The notes under the pieces are model-generated. The model had not been told where the DNA came from. It did no database searches and was given only the letters and a program-made list of their open reading frames with translations. Position numbers and translations under genes: made by a program. Shown piece after piece: positions 1 through 6,491 of a stretch of 15,114 nucleotides of DNA (the stretch's first letter is position 1; each line of letters opens with the position of its first letter). This stretch comes from Eubacterium sp. UBA3782 (GTDB taxonomy: Bacteria; Bacillota; Clostridia; Lachnospirales; Lachnospiraceae). Location: the NCBI GenBank assembly GCA_002368795.1, contig DFFG01000023.1, positions 1-15,114 of the forward strand, written 5' to 3'.

Positions 1-1835
1 AGCGCCGAACTGGCGCACAACCGTCTCAAATGTCCCACCTTTCCATGGGTGATGCCGTTTTCGTTGAAGGTGTCTACCCTAAGGCAGCAGGCCTGGCCGC
101 TGACCAGGGCGCCGATCCGCTTGTCCCGAATACCGGAGCCCATGACCGTGTAGCTGTGATAGAGTTTGTCGGGTTGTTTGCCCCAGAGGATGGTATAGCC
201 CTGGATATCTTTCTGGGGCTCTGCGGAGATGGTCATGTCGAGTTCTCCGGTCCGCACTGCCCGGACGCGGGCTTTGGGCGGTTTTTTTCCGCCTCCTTTT
301 CCAAAGATGCGTAGGCCGGAGATGCATGGCGCAGCGCCGTAGGGCACTTCCTGGATCGTCAGCCGTATATAGGCAGCCTGAATGCCGTCTTCCTTTACGA
401 CCAGATCATGGCTTAGATCGGTTTTGGCCTGCCGTTTGTCTTCGAGTGTTTCCCACCGGCTGCCGTCTGCGGAGTACTCCAGCAGCCAGCGTGTATGGCC
501 GGGGGCGGCATCGATGAACCGCTCCATGTCTGGCGTAGGTACCAGTTTTCCCGGGCAGGGGATCTCTGCCTCCGGATCGTCGGCAAAGTTGATCTGTACT
601 GCGTGGACGGTCATGGTTTTCCCAAGATTCACGCAGATCCACTGTCCGGGCTCTGCCGAAGCTGCCTGCCACCAGGTCTGTATGTTTTCGTCTGCTGCCT
701 TTTCCGGCTCTCTGCCTGGCGCAGATGAGGAGGCGGATACCGTCTTTCCATAGCTGAGCAGCATCCACTCCGGATCTGCCCAGGGATTTTTTCTCTGCCG
801 GTCTGTATCCAGGGGCCAGTCGCCGTAGCGCTGGTTACACCACAGCTCACCGTCTGCATCGAAGCCGGCCGGCCAGATGCCGACCCGGCGCTCAAAGACG
901 TGATTTACGGAGATGCGCATGGTCGCCGTGTGCCACCAGACGCCCTGGACATCCTGCATGGTGGATCCATGGCCCGCACCGGGACAGAAGCCGCCGGGCT
1001 TGTAGGAAAAGGGATTGTTTTCCGCCAGGCGGAAGGGGCCCAACGGATTTTCCGATACGTAGACTCCGTCGGCGTAGACGTTTAGCTCCGCGCCGGGACA
1101 GGCATACTGGAGGTAGTACCTTCCCGCATGTTTTGTCATCCAGGCGCCCTCGATGTAGGGCATGCCTGCAAAGGACGCCCGCAGGATCGCCCGGTTTTCG
1201 GCCGGGATCTCCTCCTCTATCAAGCCCATTTCCTTCAGGTGCTTCTGAAACAGAGCATCTGTCTCCTCCCCGGTCCGGGGCTTTTCACAGTGATCCTCGC
1301 CAAAGCGCTCATACCCATGGTTGTAGGGATCTCCCCAGATCAATTCCTTCTTTTCCCCGACGGGCCGCAGGGTCTGCCGGTCCATCTCCACGCCCCAGAT
1401 GGGCGTGGCATTGGCGCAGCCCCAGTAAAAATAGAGCCTTCCATCCTCGTCTTCAAAAAGATTCGGATCCCAGAAATCGAAGCTGCCCGGGATCTTCTCC
1501 CATGGACCGGCTGCCGGATCCTTTGTCCGGTAGAAATCACAGGGCACACCCCGGTTGGAGGCAGTAAAATAAAGCCAGTCCCCCACCACCCGCACATCGG
1601 GAGCGTAATCGTAGACCGGAAAATCCTCCGGCAGAGGCATGCTTTTCCAGTGGGCCATATCCTCCGACACCCAGACGGCGGCGGTCATAGAAGCAAAGAG
1701 GTAGTACTTTCCCCGAAAACAGACCATGGAAGGGTCTGCCGCCTCCCGGTTCACGCTCATGCGAAAGCCGTCCCTGGGATCCCGCTTGAAGGAGTAGGCA
1801 TAGGGTACATTTATTGGATTGCAGAAGATATTCAT
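1..1835 (-). CDS. GH43-family glycosidase with C-terminal discoidin and Fn3-like domains (3' end outside window)
   Basis: The frame is open from an ATG at 1835 to the left edge (611 codons, no stop), so the C-terminus is missing. AAGGAGATC sits just upstream of the ATG. The first ~340 residues read as a five-bladed GH43 domain. D34 (AADPSMV) fits the catalytic base, D123 (FWDPNLF) the pKa-modulating Asp, and E229 (YIEGAW) the general acid. APDV at 78-81 is also typical. Residues ~360-510 look like a coagulation factor 5/8 type C (discoidin) module, and ~513-605 like a fibronectin type III-like module. GH43 enzymes are inverting glycosidases acting on arabinose, xylose or galactose linkages; which one applies here cannot be told. 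There is no signal peptide, so it is probably cytoplasmic, which is odd for a protein with a carbohydrate-binding-like module. It is the last visible gene of the operon, 105 bp after the rhamnosidase. Confidence 0.9.
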   Translation of the reverse strand, partial: MNIFCNPINVPYAYSFKRDPRDGFRMSVNREAADPSMVCFRGKYYLFASMTAAVWVSEDMAHWKSMPLPEDFPVYDYAPDVRVVGDWLYFTASNRGVPCDFYRTKDPAAGPWEKIPGSFDFWDPNLFEDEDGRLYFYWGCANATPIWGVEMDRQTLRPVGEKKELIWGDPYNHGYERFGEDHCEKPRTGEETDALFQKHLKEMGLIEEEIPAENRAILRASFAGMPYIEGAWMTKHAGRYYLQYACPGAELNVYADGVYVSENPLGPFRLAENNPFSYKPGGFCPGAGHGSTMQDVQGVWWHTATMRISVNHVFERRVGIWPAGFDADGELWCNQRYGDWPLDTDRQRKNPWADPEWMLLSYGKTVSASSSAPGREPEKAADENIQTWWQAASAEPGQWICVNLGKTMTVHAVQINFADDPEAEIPCPGKLVPTPDMERFIDAAPGHTRWLLEYSADGSRWETLEDKRQAKTDLSHDLVVKEDGIQAAYIRLTIQEVPYGAAPCISGLRIFGKGGGKKPPKARVRAVRTGELDMTISAEPQKDIQGYTILWGKQPDKLYHSYTVMGSGIRDKRIGALVSGQACCLRVDTFNENGITHGKVGHLRRLCASSA

Positions 1836-1923
1836 GTTGTTGATCTCCTTTTGGTCTCGCCTTTTATGGAGGCGGCCCTTCAGTTCTTCCAGAAGCTCAG
1901 AAAAAGTGCCTCTGCCTTCTCCC

Positions 1924-1940
1924 CTGCGCTGATGGCGCAG
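1924..1940 (-). other. Stem-loop directly after the rhamnosidase stop codon
   Basis: CTGCGC-CATCA-GCGCAG forms a perfect 6-bp stem with a 5-nt loop immediately after the TGA at 1943-1941. No T-run follows, so it is unlikely to be an intrinsic terminator. It may modulate mRNA processing or stability between the rhamnosidase and GH43 cistrons. Confidence 0.4.
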
Positions 1941-4478
1941 TCAGTCCACCTGCTCGCAGTCATAGTTATATTCTCCGCTTCCTAATGTGTATGCTTTGCC
2001 GTCCGGCATCTGCAATTCGCAGGTGCACCCTACGGGCACCTCCACGTGGATCACAAACCGGCCATCCAGAAGTTCCCAGCGGACATGGATCCTGCCAAAG
2101 GGACTTTCGTGGGTGCACTGTGCCCAGGTCAGACCACCGCCCGGTAACGGCTTTACGGAAAACCGCCGGTATCCCGACTCGATCATCTCCAGACCGCAGA
2201 TACGGCGGTAGAAAAAATCGCCCACAGAGCCGTAGGCATAGTGGTTCAGCGATGATTCCCGGATGCTGCCATCTTCCTGAATACTTCCCCACTGCTCCCA
2301 CATAGTGGTCGCTCCCCGGCGGATCTGGCACAGCCAGGAGGGTTCGGTATCCTGCAGCAGGAGTTCAAAAGCCTCCTTCTCATAGCCATTGTCTGCCAGG
2401 GCAAAAAGCAGGAAGGGCGTCGCGGTAAAGCCGGTGTCGAGATGGACCCCGTTTTCCTCTACCAGCGCCCAAAGCCGCTCTGCCATCACCTTTTGCTCCT
2501 CGCCTTCCGCCAGGTCAAAGGCCAGGGCAAGCACATAGGCGGTCTGGAATTCCTTCTTCATCCGCCCTTTGCCGTCGGTAAAGACCTTGCGGAAGGCTTT
2601 TTTTATCTTCTCTGCCTGTTCCGCATAATTCCTGCTGTCTTCTTTTTCTCCAATGACATCTGAGATCCTGGTCATGATCCGGTAGGAATGATAGAAGTAG
2701 GCGGTGCCGACCCAGGGTCCTTTTGCCAGCCAGTCCGGCAGAGAGCCGTATGGCGCGCACCAGTCGCCAAACTGGAATGGAAACCGAAGGATCCAGGGTG
2801 ACCCGTTTGCAGGCAAGGAAAGAGCCGCCCAGCGGCGGACATCGGCCATATATTTTTTCATGGAAGAATACTGCCGGCGCAGGATGCTTTTATCTCCCTC
2901 TGACATGTACAGGGTCCAGGGCACCAGAATGCAGCTGTCACCCCAGCAGGAGGTGGTCATGGTGGGAGTGACGCCCTTCCGCGCCGGGATCACAAAGGGG
3001 ATCGCACCGGCCGGCGTCTGCTCCGTCCGAAGATCCTGCAGCCATTTTTCCAAAAAACGCTCCATGCCAAAGTTGAAGCATGCTGTGGGGGAAAACAGGG
3101 CAATATCGCCCGTCCATCCCTGTCGTTCGTCCCGCTGGGGACAGTCGGTGGGAATATCTACCAGGTTGTCCTTCCCGCTCCAGGTCAGGTTGCTCTGGAG
3201 CTGGTTGAGATCCTCATTGGAGCAGGCAAAGGAGCCTTTCATCTCCAGATCGGAGTATACAGCGATCGCCTGCAGCTCCAGATCCTGACGGCCGATCCCG
3301 GTGATTCCCACATAGCGGAAGCCCATGTAGGTAAAACGCGGACTGTATTCCTGCACTCCCTCGCGGCAGATGTAGCAAAGCTCCTGTTTTGCGGAGCGAA
3401 GATTCTGCACATAAAGTTCGCCGTTTTCCAGGGCTTCTGCATGACGGATCCGGATCTTTTGGCCATCCCGTCCCTTTATCTTCAGCGACAGGACCCCGGC
3501 GATGTTCTGCCCGAAATCACAGATCAGCTCTCCGGATGGTGCCTCATACCAGGCGGCCGGCTCCAGAACCTCATGCGCCGTTACCGGACAGCCATAGCGG
3601 GCACTGATCCAGGGGGACACCCGAAGCTTTTCCTCTGCGGCAGGACGCCAGACGGGCTCCTTTTCCTCCAGCCGGGCATCGTACACCTCTCCGTCATACC
3701 AGTCCGCAAAACGGCAGGGGCCGTCCTCCGTAACGTCAAATCGCTCATCGGACCCGAGCACCTCCCGGCGGCCGTCGGGGTAAGCAAACCGCAGTTCGCA
3801 GAGCAGGGCCTGCCGGTCGGCAGAAATCTTTGACGCTGACTTGTTTGTATTGTCCACATGGGTGGTCCTTCCTACCGCCCAGCCGCCGGCAACGACAGCG
3901 CGGAATTCATGCTCTCCCGCCGTCAGACCAGGGACCGTATACAGGACATACTGCAGGTCTGCCTCGTAGTTTGTAAAACCCGGGGCAAAGTAATCGTCAT
4001 TCAGCCGCCGGCCGTCCAGATACAGGTCAAATACACCCATGGCGGTCATCAGGATCTGCAGATTTTCTGCAGCTTCCTGGAGAACAAACCGGCGGCGGAA
4101 GGTCATGGGCACGGGTGACGCCGGGCTCTCCACATGAAAATCCGGATCGCTGATCCACTTCCCCCGCCAGGGCAGCATCAGCCGTCCGGTCTGGAAAAAG
4201 GCTTCCGCCCGGGCAGTCTCGCCGGCATCACTCTTTGCAAGCAGCTCGGCACGGTACACGGTCAGGGGCTTCAATGCCGGCCCTTCATAGACGATATTCA
4301 ATGGATCCGTGATCTCCTTCTCCCAGCCATTTACCCGGATACAGGCAGACCGGAGAGATGTCTCTCTCCGGTCACTTTTCAGGGAAAAGGAAAATCTGGG
4401 ATGTGGGTTATCCGTGATGACCGGCGACTGCTCCGAAGAAGACATATGCTCGATCCGGATCCTGTCGATGGCAAACAT
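1941..4478 (-). CDS. GH78 alpha-L-rhamnosidase, probably intracellular
   Basis: The 845-residue protein has the full bacterial alpha-L-rhamnosidase layout: N-terminal beta-sandwich modules (~1-410), an (alpha/alpha)6 catalytic barrel (~415-765), and a C-terminal beta-sandwich (~770-845). The GH78 signature DCPQRDERQGWTGD lies at 445-458. E451 fits the general acid, and D445, D450 and W455 fit the rhamnose-binding residues. E728 in MWEQWGS fits the general base. GH78 enzymes release terminal alpha-L-rhamnose by inversion from plant glycosides and rhamnose-containing polysaccharides. No signal peptide is visible. The start is supported by AAGGAGG 7-8 nt upstream of the ATG at 4478. It lies 428 bp after the symporter gene, across an unusual structured gap, so it may also have its own promoter or RNA-level control. 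Confidence 0.95.
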   Translation of the reverse strand: MFAIDRIRIEHMSSSEQSPVITDNPHPRFSFSLKSDRRETSLRSACIRVNGWEKEITDPLNIVYEGPALKPLTVYRAELLAKSDAGETARAEAFFQTGRLMLPWRGKWISDPDFHVESPASPVPMTFRRRFVLQEAAENLQILMTAMGVFDLYLDGRRLNDDYFAPGFTNYEADLQYVLYTVPGLTAGEHEFRAVVAGGWAVGRTTHVDNTNKSASKISADRQALLCELRFAYPDGRREVLGSDERFDVTEDGPCRFADWYDGEVYDARLEEKEPVWRPAAEEKLRVSPWISARYGCPVTAHEVLEPAAWYEAPSGELICDFGQNIAGVLSLKIKGRDGQKIRIRHAEALENGELYVQNLRSAKQELCYICREGVQEYSPRFTYMGFRYVGITGIGRQDLELQAIAVYSDLEMKGSFACSNEDLNQLQSNLTWSGKDNLVDIPTDCPQRDERQGWTGDIALFSPTACFNFGMERFLEKWLQDLRTEQTPAGAIPFVIPARKGVTPTMTTSCWGDSCILVPWTLYMSEGDKSILRRQYSSMKKYMADVRRWAALSLPANGSPWILRFPFQFGDWCAPYGSLPDWLAKGPWVGTAYFYHSYRIMTRISDVIGEKEDSRNYAEQAEKIKKAFRKVFTDGKGRMKKEFQTAYVLALAFDLAEGEEQKVMAERLWALVEENGVHLDTGFTATPFLLFALADNGYEKEAFELLLQDTEPSWLCQIRRGATTMWEQWGSIQEDGSIRESSLNHYAYGSVGDFFYRRICGLEMIESGYRRFSVKPLPGGGLTWAQCTHESPFGRIHVRWELLDGRFVIHVEVPVGCTCELQMPDGKAYTLGSGEYNYDCEQVD

Positions 4479-4513
4479 GGCAGATCCTCCTTTTTACTAT
4501 TTTATGATTAACT

Positions 4514-4700
4514 CGCCAAAAGCACCTGGAATGATTTAAACGGATTGCTCCGCACTCCGTGCTCCCACAATCCGTCCCAGCATTCGGACTTTCGTGGTGT
4601 TTAAACACCACTTCGTCCTCATGTTGGGGCACGCCATAAAGTCTTTCTCCCACGGCCATGCAAGCATGGCGTGGGTTCGGACTTTTGGCGTTTAAATCAT
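4514..4700 (-). other. Highly structured intergenic element with crossing inverted repeats and three hairpins
   Basis: Read on the minus strand, the 19-nt block 4700-4682 (ATGATTTAAACGCCAAAAG) is complementary to two later blocks. Its first 12 nt match 4542-4531 and its last 9 nt match 4522-4514. The two pairings cross, giving pseudoknot topology or two exclusive states. Inside are three hairpins. Positions 4649-4675 form a CCCAC/GTGGG plus GCCATGC/GCATGGC stem. Positions 4594-4611 are an 18-bp perfect palindrome, GTGGTGTTTAAACACCAC, flanked by GGAC/GTCC (4586-4589, 4615-4618) across a GAA/GAAA internal loop. Positions 4540-4575 pair ACGGATTG with CAATCCGT around a small GCAC/GTGC hairpin. 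AAGTCCGAA occurs twice. It ends about 30 nt before the rhamnosidase ribosome binding site. It could be a cis-acting RNA, an independent ncRNA or a MITE-like repeat. The rest of the 4479-4906 gap holds a candidate promoter (4691-4740) and tandem repeats (4791-4930); nothing was seen at 4741-4790. Confidence 0.6.
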
Positions 4701-4740
4701 TTTATTATCTGCTTCTCAATAAACGCTTTGCTTTCTCAAT
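4691..4740 (-). promoter_or_regulatory. Candidate internal promoter with 20-bp-spaced direct repeat, upstream of the rhamnosidase
   Basis: On the minus strand TTGAGA (4719-4714; 5 of 6 match to TTGACA) is followed after 17 nt by TTTAAA (4696-4691; 4 of 6 match to TATAAT). The -35 lies in the second of two ATTGAGAA direct repeats (4740-4733 and 4720-4713), which are exactly 20 bp apart. Two-turn spacing of direct repeats is typical of AraC-type activator sites, though only the ATTG core resembles the repeat at 11504-11533. The -10 lies inside the outer repeat of the structured element. The alternative is chance in an AT-rich gap. Confidence 0.35.
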
Positions 4741-4790
4741 GTTGCGATTATCCGCATTTTCTGTGATATCTGTCATCCGTGATTTTTACT

Positions 4791-4930
4791 GCTTCTGTGC
4801 AGACGCATGCCGTATAACTTCAGGCTGTGCGGGTGACAGCCGCTTTTACCGCTATCGTGCAGACGCGTGCCGTATAATTTCAGGCTGTGCGGATGGCAGC
4901 CGCCTTTTACTGCTTCTGCGCGGATGCGCG
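4791..4930. repeat. 60-bp imperfect tandem repeat, about 2.3 copies, running into the 3' end of the symporter gene
   Basis: Copy 1 is 4791-4850, copy 2 is 4851-4911 and a partial third copy is 4912-4930. The partial copy encodes the last residues of the symporter. On the minus strand each unit begins with a relative of GCAGAAGCAGTAAAA, which in the gene supplies the stop codon, followed by a hairpin with GGCTG/CAGCC arms (4883-4901 and 4823-4841). The stem is kept in both full copies despite base changes. The array looks like a local duplication of the gene's 3' end plus its downstream hairpin. Confidence 0.8.
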
Positions 4931-6325
4931 TCTTGCCGCTACTTCCTCACGCAGTGCCGGAAGCTTTTCCTCCAGGTCAAAGCTGCGGAACATGAAGAAC
5001 ATGATCATATTGATGACGACCGGCAGGTAGTTGGAGAAGCCGTAGATGCTCATCCGCATGGAGGGCGTCGCGGCTGCAAGGGTCCCGTCATAGGAGCCCA
5101 GGATCAGGAACAGACTCAGAAGCAGGGAGCCCATGCCGCTGCCTACCTTGTTGCCGAAGCCGATGGCTCCGCCGGACATGGCAACCAGCTTCTTGTCATA
5201 CTTCCACTCGTTGTAGTCTACGGCCATGGCGGTCAGTACGCCGTACAGGCACATCAGCGGGATCTGGACCAGGCTGCCCAGAAGACTGGAGCCGACATAT
5301 ACTGCGAAGTTTGTGGGTGCAAAACAGCGGATCGCCGCACAGATCGCCGCGCCCAGGCAGCCGTACAGGACGGTTTTTGTGACGCCCAGCTTGCTGATGA
5401 TGGGCTTGGATACGATAAAACCAACGATGGTAGCGGCAAATCCCATGCCGCCGATGATGGCGACCAGGTTGTCATTTCCGAAGATCCACTTGCAGTAGTA
5501 GGTTCCGGAGGATGCGGCCACCGCACTGGTGATGGCGGTGATCAGGTTGAAGAGAAGGACGATGACCCAGTACTTGTTCTGAAACAGCATCTTCATCGCC
5601 GGAGCAAAAGGTACCGGCTCCTCCTCGGGCTCGGCACCCATGCCCGCTTCTGTCTCGTTCATACGGGTAAAGGCAGCCTTGTGTCCGTTATTCCAGCAGA
5701 TCAGGAAAAGCAGAAGGACGACCAGGGCCAGAACGATGCCGTATTTGATCCAGGCCTCCTGGGTACCGCCGAGCATATTGGTGACCGGGATCGTAGCAAT
5801 GGCGATCAGCATGCCGGCGCCGTAGTTTCCGACTGCCCGGAAAACGCCCATACTGCTTCGCTCACTGTTTGAACGGGTCCGCACGACCATGACCGCGCTG
5901 AAGGGAGTGGCGATCATCGTGTAAATAACCGCAGTAAGCAGAAGGTTTGTTACCAGGGCGTAGGCGAACTGCATGCCTGTCGATGCATTTTTCGGAACCA
6001 TGAACATCAGGGCTACGATCGCTGCTGCCGGTACGGCCAGCATGATCATCCAGCGGAAATATTTTTTGTTGCCGCCGCGGGAATGATCGATAATGTTGCC
6101 GAAGATCACGTCAGTAAACGCATCAAGGATCTTGGCGATAGCCATGACGACTCCGACCGAGCCGACGGCCATGCCGATCTTGTCCGTGTAGAAATACTGC
6201 ATCTGGCCAACCAGGTTTGCCATGATGCCCAGTGCCAGCTGACCGCTCATGTCAGCCAGGTAATCATTGGTGCGCATCGTAAGCTTAACGCCTTCGGCAT
6301 CGTACTCTTTTCTTGCTTTTGCCAT
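4907..6325 (-). CDS. GPH-family (MFS_2) glycoside-pentoside-hexuronide:cation symporter
   Basis: The 472-residue protein has about 12 hydrophobic segments and a charged central loop (EAGMGAEPEEEP) between the two six-helix halves, as in the MFS_2/GPH family. The hallmark D-x3-D-x3-G-x3-D motif is present in DAFTDVIFGNIIDHS (D68, D72, D80). The family imports sugars, disaccharides and glycosides with Na+ or H+. The start chosen is ATG 6325: AGGGAGG lies 5 nt upstream, whereas an in-frame TTG at 6340 would put the start upstream of that SD. It is the only transporter in the operon and sits between the phosphorylase and the rhamnosidase, so it probably imports their common substrate. The last codons are part of a tandem repeat that continues downstream. 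Substrate and coupling ion are not deducible. Confidence 0.93.
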   Translation of the reverse strand: MAKARKEYDAEGVKLTMRTNDYLADMSGQLALGIMANLVGQMQYFYTDKIGMAVGSVGVVMAIAKILDAFTDVIFGNIIDHSRGGNKKYFRWMIMLAVPAAAIVALMFMVPKNASTGMQFAYALVTNLLLTAVIYTMIATPFSAVMVVRTRSNSERSSMGVFRAVGNYGAGMLIAIATIPVTNMLGGTQEAWIKYGIVLALVVLLLFLICWNNGHKAAFTRMNETEAGMGAEPEEEPVPFAPAMKMLFQNKYWVIVLLFNLITAITSAVAASSGTYYCKWIFGNDNLVAIIGGMGFAATIVGFIVSKPIISKLGVTKTVLYGCLGAAICAAIRCFAPTNFAVYVGSSLLGSLVQIPLMCLYGVLTAMAVDYNEWKYDKKLVAMSGGAIGFGNKVGSGMGSLLLSLFLILGSYDGTLAAATPSMRMSIYGFSNYLPVVINMIMFFMFRSFDLEEKLPALREEVAARRASAQKQ

Positions 6326-6330
6326 TTTTG

Positions 6331-6337
6331 CCTCCCT
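6331..6337 (-). promoter_or_regulatory. Ribosome binding site fixing the symporter start
   Basis: AGGGAGG on the minus strand, 5 nt before ATG 6325. It lies downstream of the in-frame TTG at 6340 and so rules that longer start out. Confidence 0.8.
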
Positions 6338-6340
6338 CAA

Positions 6341-6410
6341 TTATTGCAGTTTTTATTCTCCTGCTGCTTTTTTCCCGTTATTGTTCTTGTTCTCCTGCTG
6401 CTGTTTTCTC
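6341..6410. repeat. Imperfect tandem repeat in the phosphorylase-symporter gap
   Basis: On the minus strand AGCAGCAGGAGAACAAGAACAATAA is followed by AGCAGCAGGAGAATAAAAAC..AATAA (about 6379-6410 and 6341-6373). Both copies carry an SD-like GGAG with no start codon after it. The rest of the 166-bp gap holds a small GGATT/AATCC hairpin (6456-6469) and no terminator, so read-through from the phosphorylase gene to the symporter gene is likely. Confidence 0.55.
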
Positions 6411-6491
6411 CGCTTGTCATCTTATAGTGCTATTCTATCAGGCCTTTCCCGGCAGGGATTGCGGAATCCTCGCTGAAATTGTAATTTCCTA

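Noticed and set aside
1128..1985. Long plus-strand reading frame (285 codons) opposite the GH43 gene
   Set aside because: It overlaps a gene with clear catalytic motifs, and its translation is low-complexity and Pro/His-rich with no recognisable domain. It is a shadow of GC-rich codon usage.
4600..4625. Hammerhead-like string GAGGACGAA on the minus strand
   Set aside because: The required CUGAUGA core and the third stem with a cleavage GUC in the right place are absent.
4408..4659. Small minus-strand frame across the structured gap, overlapping the rhamnosidase start
   Set aside because: No ribosome binding site, and the sequence is explained by hairpins and repeats. It overlaps the rhamnosidase in another frame.
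4791..4930. CRISPR array
   Set aside because: Only about two and a third copies of a head-to-tail 60-bp unit, with no unique spacers and no cas genes.
4658..5872. Plus-strand frame of 404 codons opposite the symporter
   Set aside because: Antisense to a well-supported membrane protein. The product is rich in Asp, Gly and Gln with no family signature and no ribosome binding site.
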